A stretch of 13,966 nucleotides of DNA from UBA6136 sp044378425 (GCA_044378425.1 JBILXN010000043.1:1-13966), one strand, 5' to 3'. Positions 1 to 9,193 are shown, counted from the first letter of the stretch. Notes: a model not told the origin generated them from the letters alone. Translations and numbers: made by a program.

Positions 1-2998
1 ACCCTGGATTTCCTGGGTGGAGGATCTTCAGGCTCTGCTGGATAACGCCAGGGATCAAAAGGCGTTTGACGGTGGGAGGTTAAGAAAGAACAACTATGAC
101 TCATGGTTAGAAAGAATCCGAACATGGAGTAACACGGATGAATATGAGCAGTTATCACTCTCGGATGCGGCCATTAGCCGAATCTCCGTTGCCGGCTTGG
201 CAGAGATCTGGAAAACCCCACCACCTCCGAACCATCCTGCGCTTCATGCGCTGGAACTACTACGTGCACAATTACAGGCCCTGCCCTCGGCTCGTTTAGA
301 CATCCTCCGTCATGCCGCCTGGTGGGTTGGCGTACGCTTCCAGCAAGAGCAGTCGCGACGCGCACAGATGGGCTTCAATGATTTGCTCAATCGTCTGCGG
401 GATGCGCTGAAGGGGCCTAATGCAGAACGACTGGCGAGCCTGATTCGCCAGCAATTCCCCGCCGCCCTGATCGACGAATTTCAGGATACCGATCCGGTCC
501 AGTACGAGATCTTCGATCGGGTCTACACCGTGGCGACCCCTCCGGAGGATGCCACCCTGATCCTGATCGGCGACCCCAAGCAGGCGATCTATGCCTTCCG
601 TGGCGCTGATATCTACACCTACCTGCACGCCCGCGAGGCCACTAAAGGCCGACATCACACGCTAAATATCAACCATCGGTCGACACAGACCATGGTCAGC
701 GCCTGCAATGCCTGGTTTACACTCGCTGAGAGTCATGCCACCGGTTCCGGCGCTTTCCTGTTTCGAGAGGAAGGCCGGGACAATCCCCTGCCGTTCATTC
801 CTGCTGCCGCGAAAGGCCGTGAGGATCACCTGGTCATTGAGGGTGAAGCCGCGCCGGCTATGACACTCTGGTGGCTGGCTGCGAAAGACGATGGCAAACC
901 GCTGCCCAAGGACGCTTACTACCCGCAGATGGCCGCAGCCTGCGCCAGTGAGATCACCCGCCTGCTCAGACTGGGCCAGCAACATCAGGCCGGATTCAAG
1001 GGAGTCGACGGATTCAAGGCCATTCAGCCGGCTGACGTCGCCATTTTGGTCAACACACGTATCGAGGCGGATGCCCTCCGACGGGCTCTGAGTCAACGCG
1101 GGGTGCGGAGCGTGTATCTCTCCGACCATGACTCCGTCTACCAAACAGCTGAGGCCCGGGATGTCCTTCTCTGGTTGTCGGCTTGCGCCGAACCCACGGA
1201 TCTTCGCCGTCTTCGTGCCGCCGTGGCCACGGGAACCCTGGGATTGAGCTGGACCGAACTCGATCGCTTCAATCATGACGAGACGTTTGTCGAAACCCAG
1301 GTTCAGCGCTTTCGCGGCTATCAGCAAAGTTGGACCCGCCAGGGCGTGCTGGCCATGCTCCGCCAGTTGCTGGACGACTTCGCCCTACCCGCTCGATTGC
1401 TTGGGCCCGGCGAGGGAAAAAACGCCCTGGGCGGCGAGCGCATTCTGACCGATGTCCTACATCTGGCCGAGCTGTTGCAACAGGCTAGTCAGCAACTGGA
1501 GGGCGAACATGCCGTGATCCGGTTCCTGGCCGAACAGATTGCCGATGCCAATAACAGCGTCACCAACGATGTTCGCCAGATCCGGCTTGAAAGCGATGCC
1601 GACCTGGTCAAGGTCGTCACCGTGCATAAATCCAAGGGCCTTGAATATCCCCTGGTGTTTTTCCCCTATGCGGCCAACTTTCGGGAGACCAAAGCCAGTG
1701 ATCTTCCGTTGAAATGGCATGACGCCGAGGGTCAGCTGCATCTGCACCTGGCGTCCAGCGAGGAGGCGGTGAATCAGGCCGACCGTGAACGCCTCGGCGA
1801 GGATATCCGCAAATTCTACGTGGTCCTGACACGGGCGAAATACGCCACCTGGATCGGGGTTGCACCGATCCAGGACCTGCACAATTCAGCCCTGGGTTAT
1901 CTGCTGAGCGGCGGCGCGTTAATCGAATCCGCGGCGCTGGAGAGTCACCTGAAACCTCTGGCCCATGCCTGTCATGATATCCATGTCTTGCCCGCCCCGC
2001 CGCCGACCGGGGATCTGTTTGTCCCGACAGTTCCCAAGCCGGTGGGCGTTGCCCGAGTATCGAATAAGGTCGACACCGAGCAATGGTGGATCACCAGCTA
2101 TTCCGCCATCAAGAAAGCACGCGGCGCCGTCACCCCAGCCGTCGAAACGGCCGGAGAAGAGACCTTTCAGGAGGGCCAGGATGAGGCGTCAGGCGTATCC
2201 ACCGAATCCATTAGCGAATTGGAGCGCACGATCAAGCCAACGGAGTTTCCTCACACTTTCCCCAAAGGGGCCGAGGCCGGTACCTTCCTGCATGATCTCT
2301 TCGAATGGGCCGCCCGCCAGGGGTTTGCCAGGGTGACCGAGAATCAAACGCTATTGCGCGATCAAGTGGCGAGGCGCTGTCAGTTGCGTGGCTGGGCCCA
2401 GCATATCGAGCCATTAACCGAATGGCTTCTGGACTGGTTAACCGCGCCTCTTCATTTACCGGCGATTAATGGTATGGGGGCCACGTCCATCACTCTGGCG
2501 AATGTGAACCGAGCGGTACCGGAGATGGAGTTCTGGCTGTCGGCCAGCCAGGTCGATAGCGCACAACTGGATGCGCTGGTCACCCGGCATACGCTATCCG
2601 GTGAGCCACGACCAGCGATCCCGATCAATCGGGTCAACGGTCTGCTCAAGGGCTTCATGGACCTCGTATTCGAACACGAGGGGCGATACTACGTGCTGGA
2701 CTACAAATCGAATGCGCTGGGTCCCGACGGTGCGGCCTACACTCCCGAAGCGATGCGGGCAGCTATTCTCAAGGAGCGCTATGACCTCCAGTACGTGCTT
2801 TACCTGCTGGCCCTGCACCGGCATCTGCGATCACGATTACCGGACTACCGCTACGATGATTATATCGGGGGTGCGGTTTATGTGTTCCTGCGCGGCCAGA
2901 AGGCCCCGAGCCAAGGCCTGCATGTCGAACGCCCACAGGCCCAACTGATCGAGGCACTGGATCAGTTGCTATCCCCCAACGTGACGAGGGCGGCCTGA
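1..2998 (+). CDS. recB: RecBCD enzyme subunit RecB (5' end cut off by window)
   Basis: RecB is the 3'-5' helicase and nuclease subunit of RecBCD, which processes double-strand breaks and loads RecA. The reading frame is open to the left edge, so the GTG at 17 is not the true start. Numbering from that GTG, UvrD-type superfamily 1 motifs appear in order: Walker B LIDEFQDTD (about 151-159), motif III GDPKQAIYAFRG (185-196), motif IV NINHRST (near 220), motif V TVHKSKGLEYP (about 535-545) and motif VI FYVVLTRA (600-607). The C-terminal nuclease domain shows GTFLHDLFEW with His759, then GFMDLVF with Asp882 and LDYKSN with Asp895 and Lys897. These align with E. coli His956, Asp1067, Asp1080 and Lys1082. 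The offset of 185-197 suggests that roughly 190 N-terminal residues, including Walker A, lie outside the window. The TGA at 2996-2998 shares one base with the recD ATG, implying translational coupling. Confidence 0.97.
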   Translation, partial: PWISWVEDLQALLDNARDQKAFDGGRLRKNNYDSWLERIRTWSNTDEYEQLSLSDAAISRISVAGLAEIWKTPPPPNHPALHALELLRAQLQALPSARLDILRHAAWWVGVRFQQEQSRRAQMGFNDLLNRLRDALKGPNAERLASLIRQQFPAALIDEFQDTDPVQYEIFDRVYTVATPPEDATLILIGDPKQAIYAFRGADIYTYLHAREATKGRHHTLNINHRSTQTMVSACNAWFTLAESHATGSGAFLFREEGRDNPLPFIPAAAKGREDHLVIEGEAAPAMTLWWLAAKDDGKPLPKDAYYPQMAAACASEITRLLRLGQQHQAGFKGVDGFKAIQPADVAILVNTRIEADALRRALSQRGVRSVYLSDHDSVYQTAEARDVLLWLSACAEPTDLRRLRAAVATGTLGLSWTELDRFNHDETFVETQVQRFRGYQQSWTRQGVLAMLRQLLDDFALPARLLGPGEGKNALGGERILTDVLHLAELLQQASQQLEGEHAVIRFLAEQIADANNSVTNDVRQIRLESDADLVKVVTVHKSKGLEYPLVFFPYAANFRETKASDLPLKWHDAEGQLHLHLASSEEAVNQADRERLGEDIRKFYVVLTRAKYATWIGVAPIQDLHNSALGYLLSGGALIESAALESHLKPLAHACHDIHVLPAPPPTGDLFVPTVPKPVGVARVSNKVDTEQWWITSYSAIKKARGAVTPAVETAGEETFQEGQDEASGVSTESISELERTIKPTEFPHTFPKGAEAGTFLHDLFEWAARQGFARVTENQTLLRDQVARRCQLRGWAQHIEPLTEWLLDWLTAPLHLPAINGMGATSITLANVNRAVPEMEFWLSASQVDSAQLDALVTRHTLSGEPRPAIPINRVNGLLKGFMDLVFEHEGRYYVLDYKSNALGPDGAAYTPEAMRAAILKERYDLQYVLYLLALHRHLRSRLPDYRYDDYIGGAVYVFLRGQKAPSQGLHVERPQAQLIEALDQLLSPNVTRAA

Positions 2999-5067
2999 TG
3001 TTCAATCCCCCCTCCAATGCCTCCGCGAGCTCACTCGGCAAAACCCTGGAATCCTGGACCGCAGCGGAATGGTTGCGGCCGCTGGACTGGGCTTTTGGCC
3101 GATTCCTCTGGAGTGAAGCCCCCGATGCCTCGCCTTGGCTGATCATGGCCGCGACGCTCGCCAGTCATCAACTCGGACGAGGTCATGTCTGTCTGGATCT
3201 GGTATCGATACTTGAGGATCCGACACTGGCCTTGTCCTTGCCGCCAGAGGGCGCCGGACAGGCGGATTCAGAATCGGCCTCACCGCCTCCCACACCGCAG
3301 GAAGTATTCAAAGGTTTGTCGCTCGAAGTCTGGCGCGAGGCCCTGCATCATCCGCTGCTGACCAGCGACGGGGAAGGCTCCAACCCATTGGTTGTGGTTG
3401 GCAATCGCTTGTATCTGCGTCGCTTTTGGGCCTATGAACAGCAGGTACTCGATCAAATCAGTCACCGGCTGGACACCGCCACCAAGGCAGGCCACACCCC
3501 GGATCCTGGTCAAATCAGTGCCATCCTGACGGCGCTTTTTCCTGACGCCAATGCCACACTCGATTGGCAAAAGTTGGCCTGTGGCCTCGCAGTGAAGAGC
3601 CCATTCAGCATCATCACCGGGGGGCCCGGCACCGGCAAGACCACCACCGTGCTGAAAGTGCTGGCGCTGTTGCAGACCCTGACCTTATCCGAACGCAAGA
3701 CGTCTCGCCCCCTACGCATCAAACTGGCGGCACCCACCGGTAAAGCGGCAGCGCGGCTCAGTCAGTCTATTGCCAGCCGGATCGATGGACTGGATCTGAC
3801 GAGCCTTGGCAATGCCGACGTGGTCCGTGCCGCTATTCCGCGATCGGTCACCACCCTGCACCGACTGCTGGGCAGTCGGCCCGATACTCGACACTTTAGG
3901 CACGATGCCCGGAATCCCCTCGGACTGGATGTGCTGGTTGTCGATGAGGCATCAATGATCGATCTGGAGATGATGGCGGCGGTCCTGCGGGCCCTGCCGG
4001 CTCATGCACGCCTGATTCTGCTGGGCGACAAGGACCAGCTCGCCTCGGTCGAAGCCGGCGCCGTACTTGGCGAACTGTGTCGACGGGCGGGGCAAGGTCA
4101 TTACACGCCAGCTACCCGGCAGTGGCTGCAACAGACCTCCGGCCTGTCGATTCCGGAGGCAATGCTGGATCCGGAGGGAACACCTCTCGATCAGGCCGTG
4201 ACCATGTTGCGAAAGAGCCACCGCTTCTCCGCCGGGAGCGGCATCGGTCAACTCGCTCGGGCGGTCAATGGCGGCGAGGCGGGGGCATCGCTCGCTATTC
4301 TTCAGGCGCCGCCCGGTGATCTGGCGTACCTGACCCTCAGAGATAAGGAGGATAGCGCCTTCGAGGCATTGGTTCTGGAGGGCGGACGACCCACGGGTAT
4401 CAATGATGCCAACCACCCGACCCGGGTCGGCTATGGACACTACTTGAGCCTGTTGCGGCCGGATCATCGACCGGATCCAACCAGCCCGCCCGAAGCATGG
4501 GAGATTTGGGCCAAACAGATCCTTGAGGCTCATGCCCAATTTCAGTTGCTATGCGCCGTCCGGAAAGGTCCCTGGGGGGTCGAGGGTATGAATCAACGCA
4601 TCGAGGCCTTTTTGGCCCGCCACCGTCACATCGACAGACAAGGAGATTGGTATGAGGGCCGCCCGGTCCTGATCACCCGCAACGACTATGCATTGGGCTT
4701 GATGAATGGCGATATCGGGGTGACCCTGGCCATTCAGGACCCGGAACGCAAGGAGCCAACCCTGCGCGTGGCTTTCCCCACATATGACACTGACCGGCCC
4801 ATCCAATGGGTCACTCCCACCCGTCTCAATGACGTGGAAACGGTGTTTGCCCTAACGGTACACAAATCGCAGGGATCAGAGTTCACACATACCGCCCTGG
4901 TGCTGCCGAATCGGCCCAATCCAATTCTGACCCGCGAGTTGCTCTATACCGGCATCACCCGCGCAAGTCATTGGTTCACGCTGGCCAACGCCGGAGACAG
5001 CAAAACGTTGCGGCAAGCCATCGAACGGCAGGTAATACGTGATAGTGGCCTGCGAATCAAAGGGTAG
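2998..5067 (+). CDS. recD: RecBCD enzyme subunit RecD (5'-3' helicase)
   Basis: RecD is the fast 5'-3' helicase subunit of RecBCD and is needed for its full nuclease activity. The protein has 689 residues; E. coli RecD has 608, so this one is somewhat longer. Superfamily 1B motifs are complete: Walker A GGPGTGKTT with Lys214, Walker B VVDEAS with Asp316-Glu317, motif III LLGDKDQLASVEAG, motif IV LRKSHRF, motif V TVHKSQGSEF (His622) and motif VI YTGITRA (Arg655). The roughly 190 residues before Walker A match the family's poorly conserved N-terminal domain that contacts its partners. The ATG at 2998 overlaps the recB stop as TGATG, with GAGG at 2986-2989 as ribosome binding site, so recB and recD are co-translated. 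The gene ends 43 bases from the convergent moaA. Confidence 0.97.
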   Translation: MFNPPSNASASSLGKTLESWTAAEWLRPLDWAFGRFLWSEAPDASPWLIMAATLASHQLGRGHVCLDLVSILEDPTLALSLPPEGAGQADSESASPPPTPQEVFKGLSLEVWREALHHPLLTSDGEGSNPLVVVGNRLYLRRFWAYEQQVLDQISHRLDTATKAGHTPDPGQISAILTALFPDANATLDWQKLACGLAVKSPFSIITGGPGTGKTTTVLKVLALLQTLTLSERKTSRPLRIKLAAPTGKAAARLSQSIASRIDGLDLTSLGNADVVRAAIPRSVTTLHRLLGSRPDTRHFRHDARNPLGLDVLVVDEASMIDLEMMAAVLRALPAHARLILLGDKDQLASVEAGAVLGELCRRAGQGHYTPATRQWLQQTSGLSIPEAMLDPEGTPLDQAVTMLRKSHRFSAGSGIGQLARAVNGGEAGASLAILQAPPGDLAYLTLRDKEDSAFEALVLEGGRPTGINDANHPTRVGYGHYLSLLRPDHRPDPTSPPEAWEIWAKQILEAHAQFQLLCAVRKGPWGVEGMNQRIEAFLARHRHIDRQGDWYEGRPVLITRNDYALGLMNGDIGVTLAIQDPERKEPTLRVAFPTYDTDRPIQWVTPTRLNDVETVFALTVHKSQGSEFTHTALVLPNRPNPILTRELLYTGITRASHWFTLANAGDSKTLRQAIERQVIRDSGLRIKG

Positions 5068-5090
5068 AGAGAGCTAAGGACTCAATAAAT

Positions 5091-5119
5091 GGCCGCTGAT
5101 TCCACAAATTTCAGCCGCC
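5091..5119. terminator. Possible weak terminator hairpin between recD and moaA
   Basis: GGCCGCTGA (5091-5099) can pair with TCAGCCGCC (5111-5119) except for one central C:C mismatch, around an 11-base loop. The right arm includes the moaA stop codon. On the - strand the hairpin is followed by a modest T-rich stretch (ATTTATTG). On the + strand there is no T-run. It is the only hairpin seen in the 43-base convergent gap, so it may serve moaA and perhaps recD, but it is not a strong intrinsic terminator. Confidence 0.3.
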
Positions 5120-6118
5120 AGTAACGCTCATATGGCGCATGATCATCGGCTGCGCCTTGATGTCGAATTGATGACGCTCCGGCTTCATAGCCATAGCAGC
5201 GATGATAGTCCTGGCCAAACTATCGGGGGAATGGCCATCCCTCAATACCTGTTTGAGATCGACGGAGTGCTCGTTACCCAAACATAAAAGTAAGCGGCCT
5301 TCTGCAGTTACACGCACCCTGTTACAACTGCCACAGAAATTGTGGCTGTGAGGTGAGATAAAGCCCACCCGAGTAGCGCTGCCGGCTACACGAAGATAGC
5401 GGGATGGACCTCCCGTCGTTTCAGGAGCGGGCAGTAACTCATAAATACGATCAAGATCGCGCCGGACCTCATCGCTTGAATAGTATTCCTCTGCCCTGTT
5501 ATGGCCATCCACGATGCCCAGCGGCATTTCTTCTATGAAACTGATGTCGATTCCCTTTTCTACGGCAAATTGGACGAGGTCCGGAACCTCCTCATGGTTG
5601 CGATTACGCAGGATCACGGCATTGATCTTGATTTTCTCGAAACCCTGATCAATCGCTGCATCAATGCCATTGAGGACGTTCTCAAGGTCCCCCACCCGAG
5701 TCATAGTCCGAAATCGTACTGGATTCAAGCTATCAAGGCTGATATTGATACGCTTGACCCCTGCCCGCTTAAGGTCCGCCGCACAACTGGCCAGACGGGA
5801 GCCATTGGTTGTTATAACCAACTCCCGCAACCCTTCCAGAGCACCGATTCGCTCCATCAGGCCGACCACGCCATTGCGGACCAGCGGTTCACCGCCGGTA
5901 ATTCTGATCTTATCAACGCCGAGTGAAACAAAGGCAGCACAGACTTGGTGAATTTCCTCCAGAGTAAGAATCTCCTTACGCGGCAGGAAGGTCATGTCTT
6001 CACTCATACAATACAGGCAACGAAAATCGCAGCGATCCGTCACGGAAATGCGCGCATACTTGACTTGGCGACCAAAGCTATCAACGAGGCGAGCAGAGGT
6101 CGGGGATGTTTCATTCAT
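5111..6118 (-). CDS. moaA: GTP 3',8-cyclase MoaA (molybdenum cofactor biosynthesis)
   Basis: MoaA is the radical-SAM enzyme that, with MoaC, converts GTP towards cyclic pyranopterin monophosphate, the first step of molybdenum cofactor synthesis in the cytoplasm. Numbered from the ATG at 6118 (335 aa; E. coli has 329), the radical-SAM cluster motif CxxxCxxC is Cys30, Cys34 and Cys37. The C-terminal substrate-side [4Fe-4S] cluster is Cys262, Cys265 and Cys279 in FCGSCNRVRVTAEGRLLLC. The protein ends in the conserved Gly-Gly tail (SVTGG) needed for activity in the family. The start is uncertain. A TTG at 6145 has a good GGGAG four bases upstream and would add nine residues. The ATG at 6118 has only a poor AGAG far upstream but gives the usual family length. 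No other moa or mob gene is nearby. The gene diverges from sucA. Confidence 0.95.
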   Translation of the reverse strand: MNETSPTSARLVDSFGRQVKYARISVTDRCDFRCLYCMSEDMTFLPRKEILTLEEIHQVCAAFVSLGVDKIRITGGEPLVRNGVVGLMERIGALEGLRELVITTNGSRLASCAADLKRAGVKRINISLDSLNPVRFRTMTRVGDLENVLNGIDAAIDQGFEKIKINAVILRNRNHEEVPDLVQFAVEKGIDISFIEEMPLGIVDGHNRAEEYYSSDEVRRDLDRIYELLPAPETTGGPSRYLRVAGSATRVGFISPHSHNFCGSCNRVRVTAEGRLLLCLGNEHSVDLKQVLRDGHSPDSLARTIIAAMAMKPERHQFDIKAQPMIMRHMSVTGG

Positions 6119-6188
6119 GGAAAACGGGGCTCTTTGTTGTTCCAAAATTCTCCCACGCTCACCGGCAAAAGGCCAAGCATTTCAGTCA

Positions 6189-6280
6189 GGATTATCCACG
6201 ACAAAACGGGCTCGGAAACCAAATGTTAAAAGTCAGTGTGAGTCCAACTGTCACCTGCCCCCTGATTTTGTGGATAATCC
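6189..6280. repeat. Exact 11-bp inverted repeat in the moaA/sucA divergent control region
   Basis: GGATTATCCAC (6189-6199) and GTGGATAATCC (6270-6280) are exact reverse complements separated by 70 bp. Each arm contains the near-palindrome GGATWATCC. Each arm, read outward, provides GATAAT, five of six matches to the -10 consensus, pointing at moaA (arm 1, - strand) or sucA (arm 2, + strand). No strong -35 element is visible: the best on the sucA side is CTGTCA at 6248-6253, with a long 19-bp spacer. The roughly 200-bp gap must hold promoters for both genes. Whether the arms are promoter cores, an operator, or DnaA sites is inference. Confidence 0.5.
6269..6277 (-). promoter_or_regulatory. Perfect DnaA-box consensus match upstream of sucA
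   Basis: On the - strand the sequence reads TTATCCACA, identical to the E. coli DnaA-box consensus. A second, opposite copy, TTATCCACG (+ strand, 6192-6200), matches eight of nine positions. Both lie inside the inverted repeat arms between moaA and sucA. There is no AT-rich unwinding region, dnaA, dnaN or iteron array nearby, so this is not an origin. It could be a DnaA transcription-control site or a chance match. Confidence 0.3.
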
Positions 6281-6352
6281 AATCGGGATCATAAACAGGC
6301 TGCGCCAGCCCCGCGGGACTTGGGCAACACTCTGCATGGGTAAAGGACAAGC

Positions 6353-9193
6353 ATGAAACGACTTGAGAAATTGTTCGAGGGTGCCTCAGCTATGGCTGAA
6401 GACAATCTCGGTTTTCTGGAAGATTTGTACGCCAGATTTTTGCGCGATCCCGAGTCGGTCGATTCCAGCTGGCATGACAAATTCCTGTCCCTCGGGGGTG
6501 AACCTTCCCCTCTCAACATTAAAGCCCGCTCGGAAAAAATCGGTGCCCGGCGCGAGGAACACAATGTCGAGCAGACTCTGCGCAAGCAGGCGGCAGTAGA
6601 TCAACTGATTTATCACTACCGAACCCGTGGCCACCAGGTGGCGGACAACAACCCACTCAAACTAGCACCAACACCCTCTCTTGAAGACCTCTTGCCGGAG
6701 GCCTATGGTCTCTCCGATGCTGAGCTCGACCAGTATTTTTACATCGATATCCTCCACAACTCACGCCGCCTGGTTTTACGGGAGATCCTGACGCTGCTCA
6801 AGCAGACCTATTGTGGGAGCGTCGGCACCGAATACATGCATATTGTGGATAGTGACATCAAGAAATGGATACAGTCACGCCTCGAAAATACCCGAAGCCG
6901 GGGCTATCCTGACACCGCCAGCCAAACGGCATTGCTGCGCGCACTGACGGCCGCCGAAGGGATAGAACGCTACCTGCACCGTAAGTATGTTGGTCAGAAA
7001 CGGTTCTCGCTGGAAGGCGCCGAAAGTTTGATTCCCTTACTGGATGAAGTCATTGATCGTTCTTCCGAGCAAGGTGTGCGGGAACTGGTCATCGGCATGG
7101 CTCACAGAGGCCGGCTCAATGTACTTATTAACGTGTTAGGCAAGAAACCCAGCACACTTTTTCAGGAATTTGAAGGTACCACCCACCTCCAACCCCACGC
7201 CACCGCCGGTGATGTGAAATATCACATGGGCTTTTCCTCGACCATTGAGACCCGTAACGGACCGGTGCATGTTGCCTTGGCTTTCAATCCTTCGCATCTG
7301 GAAATCATCGACCCCGTAGTCGAAGGTTCGGTGCGTGCCAGACAGGACAGACGGACGGGTCAGCCAGAAGATGAGGTGATGGCTATTTTGATCCATGGCG
7401 ATGCTGCTTTTGCCGGCCAAGGTGTCGTTATGGAAACACTCAACATGGCGGAAACCCGCGCCTACACTACTGGCGGAACCGTCCATATCGTAGTGAACAA
7501 TCAGATCGGATTTACCACCAGCAACCCTTTTGATGCCCGATCGACACTCTACTGCACCGATGTCGCCAACATGGTTCAGGCCCCGGTGTTTCACGTTAAT
7601 GGTGACGATCCCGAGGCAGTGCTGTTCGTGACCCGACTGGCGGTTGACTACCGCATGAAATTCAAGCGCGATGTTGTAATAGACCTTATCTGTTACCGCC
7701 GTCAGGGCCATAACGAAGCCGACGAACCTGCTGTCACCCAGCCAACGATGTATCGCTACATACGCGAGCACGCACCGGTTCGCAGGCTTTATGCTGACGC
7801 CTTGATGGCACAGGGCGCTATCCGCCGAGAGGACGAGCTGGCGATGGAAGAGCAGTATCAGTCGGCTCTTACTGCTGATGCCACGCTGTCTCGCCCCGTG
7901 ATCGACGATGATACGATTTACCCCAAGCCCTCATGGGACAGACACATGGGCCAGAGCTGGACGGCGGACTACGATTCGAGTATTGCCCCCGAAAAGCTCA
8001 CTATCCTCTGTGAAGATGTACTCCGGTTACCGGCAGGCTTTACTCTACATGATCGGACCCGTGCCATTCATGCCAGTCGCGAGGCAATGGCGCGGGGCGA
8101 AATACCTCTGGATTGGGGCTTTGCCGAGACACTGGCCTACGCCTGCCTCCTGCAGAAAGGCTATCCCATTCGACTGAGTGGGCAAGATGTCGGCCGGGGC
8201 ACGTTTTTCCATCGCCACGCCATTCTTTACGATCAGGCCACTGGCAGCAGTCACATCCCCCTACAAACCCTCGGTTCATCTGCCGCGCGCTTCGATATCT
8301 ACGACTCCCTTTTATCAGAGGAAGGCGTATTGGGATTTGAATACGGCTATGCCAGTTCAGCACCGGAAACCTTGGTCATCTGGGAAGCCCAATTTGGTGA
8401 TTTCGCAAATAATGCCCAGGTGGTAATCGACCAGTTCATCACCTCGGGTGAAAGCAAATGGGGCCGGCTGTGCGGGCTGACTCTTCTGCTGCCACATGGC
8501 TACGAAGGACAGGGGCCTGAACATTCATCCGGCAGGGTTGAACGTTATTTGCAGCTCTGCGCCGAGCAGAACATTCAGGTCTGCATTCCAACCACGCCGG
8601 CCCAGATTTTCCACCTGCTGTGCAGACAAATGCTGCGACCCTATCGGAAGCCGCTGATCGTGATGACCCCAAAAAGTCTGTTGCGGCACAAACTGGCGGT
8701 CTCAAGCTTGGCCGATCTCACCGCCGGACGTTTCAGAAATGTCATTGGCGAAGTCGACGAACACCTCCCTGAGGCCATTACACGGGTTGTGCTGTGCTCC
8801 GGCAAGGTCTATTACGAACTGCTGGATGCGCGCCGGAAACAGGCTTTGAGCCATGTTGCAATTATCCGCATTGAGCAGCTATACCCCTTTCCTGATGAGG
8901 AATTCATGGCGGAACTGGTACGCTACGATCAGATTGCTGAACTGGTCTGGTGTCAGGAGGAACCCGAGAATCAAGGCGCATGGCACCAAATCAAGCACCG
9001 TTTCATGGCGTTGCTCAAGGGCGACATCACACTCAGTTATGCGGGTCGGCCGATGTCAGCCTCACCCGCGGTCGGTCAATATCACCGACATATCGAACAA
9101 CAAAAGCGCGTCATTGATGACGCATTGCATGGCAAAACAAATGCCCACCCCACCATTGGAATCGTTCATGCGCATCGAAGTACTCGTCCCTAA
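6353..9193 (+). CDS. sucA: 2-oxoglutarate dehydrogenase E1 component
   Basis: This is the thiamine-diphosphate-dependent E1 subunit that decarboxylates 2-oxoglutarate and succinylates the lipoyl group of SucB, in the TCA cycle. The protein has 946 residues; E. coli SucA has 933. The N-terminal E2-binding segment is visible (FLEDLYARFLRDPESVDSSW, about 22-41), followed by RGHQVADNNPL. The E1 core carries GMAHRGRLN (His251), KYHMGFSS (His291) and FNPSHLEI (His315); the first two probably correspond to the substrate-binding histidines of E. coli. The thiamine diphosphate motif runs from GDAAFAGQG (Asp350) to VVNNQIGFTT. The C-terminal half ends in the transketolase-like region (QEEPENQGAW). The start is supported by AAAGGA at 6342-6347, five bases before the ATG. 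The end overlaps sucB by 26 bases, so the two are co-transcribed and probably translationally coupled. Confidence 0.98.
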   Translation: MKRLEKLFEGASAMAEDNLGFLEDLYARFLRDPESVDSSWHDKFLSLGGEPSPLNIKARSEKIGARREEHNVEQTLRKQAAVDQLIYHYRTRGHQVADNNPLKLAPTPSLEDLLPEAYGLSDAELDQYFYIDILHNSRRLVLREILTLLKQTYCGSVGTEYMHIVDSDIKKWIQSRLENTRSRGYPDTASQTALLRALTAAEGIERYLHRKYVGQKRFSLEGAESLIPLLDEVIDRSSEQGVRELVIGMAHRGRLNVLINVLGKKPSTLFQEFEGTTHLQPHATAGDVKYHMGFSSTIETRNGPVHVALAFNPSHLEIIDPVVEGSVRARQDRRTGQPEDEVMAILIHGDAAFAGQGVVMETLNMAETRAYTTGGTVHIVVNNQIGFTTSNPFDARSTLYCTDVANMVQAPVFHVNGDDPEAVLFVTRLAVDYRMKFKRDVVIDLICYRRQGHNEADEPAVTQPTMYRYIREHAPVRRLYADALMAQGAIRREDELAMEEQYQSALTADATLSRPVIDDDTIYPKPSWDRHMGQSWTADYDSSIAPEKLTILCEDVLRLPAGFTLHDRTRAIHASREAMARGEIPLDWGFAETLAYACLLQKGYPIRLSGQDVGRGTFFHRHAILYDQATGSSHIPLQTLGSSAARFDIYDSLLSEEGVLGFEYGYASSAPETLVIWEAQFGDFANNAQVVIDQFITSGESKWGRLCGLTLLLPHGYEGQGPEHSSGRVERYLQLCAEQNIQVCIPTTPAQIFHLLCRQMLRPYRKPLIVMTPKSLLRHKLAVSSLADLTAGRFRNVIGEVDEHLPEAITRVVLCSGKVYYELLDARRKQALSHVAIIRIEQLYPFPDEEFMAELVRYDQIAELVWCQEEPENQGAWHQIKHRFMALLKGDITLSYAGRPMSASPAVGQYHRHIEQQKRVIDDALHGKTNAHPTIGIVHAHRSTRP

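Noticed and set aside
662..1327. 221-codon open frame on the - strand inside recB
   Set aside because: It lies fully antisense to conserved RecB helicase sequence and shows no recognisable domain; a GC-rich shadow frame.
3952..4539. 195-codon open frame on the - strand inside recD
   Set aside because: It is antisense to the RecD Walker B to motif IV region, and the translated product shows no family motif.
5501..5926. 141-codon open frame on the + strand inside moaA
   Set aside because: It is opposite the radical-SAM domain of MoaA, with no domain and no own promoter.
6192..6277. Replication origin suggested by the DnaA-box matches
   Set aside because: Only two boxes, no AT-rich unwinding element, and no dnaA, dnaN, gyrB or rep gene in the window.
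7136..7771. 211-codon open frame on the - strand inside sucA
   Set aside because: It is antisense to the thiamine-diphosphate core of SucA and has no ribosome site or domain.
8853..9167. Upstream in-frame extension of sucB by 105 codons
   Set aside because: It overlaps the conserved C-terminus of SucA in another frame. The lipoyl domain begins at the ATG at 9168, which gives exactly the family length.
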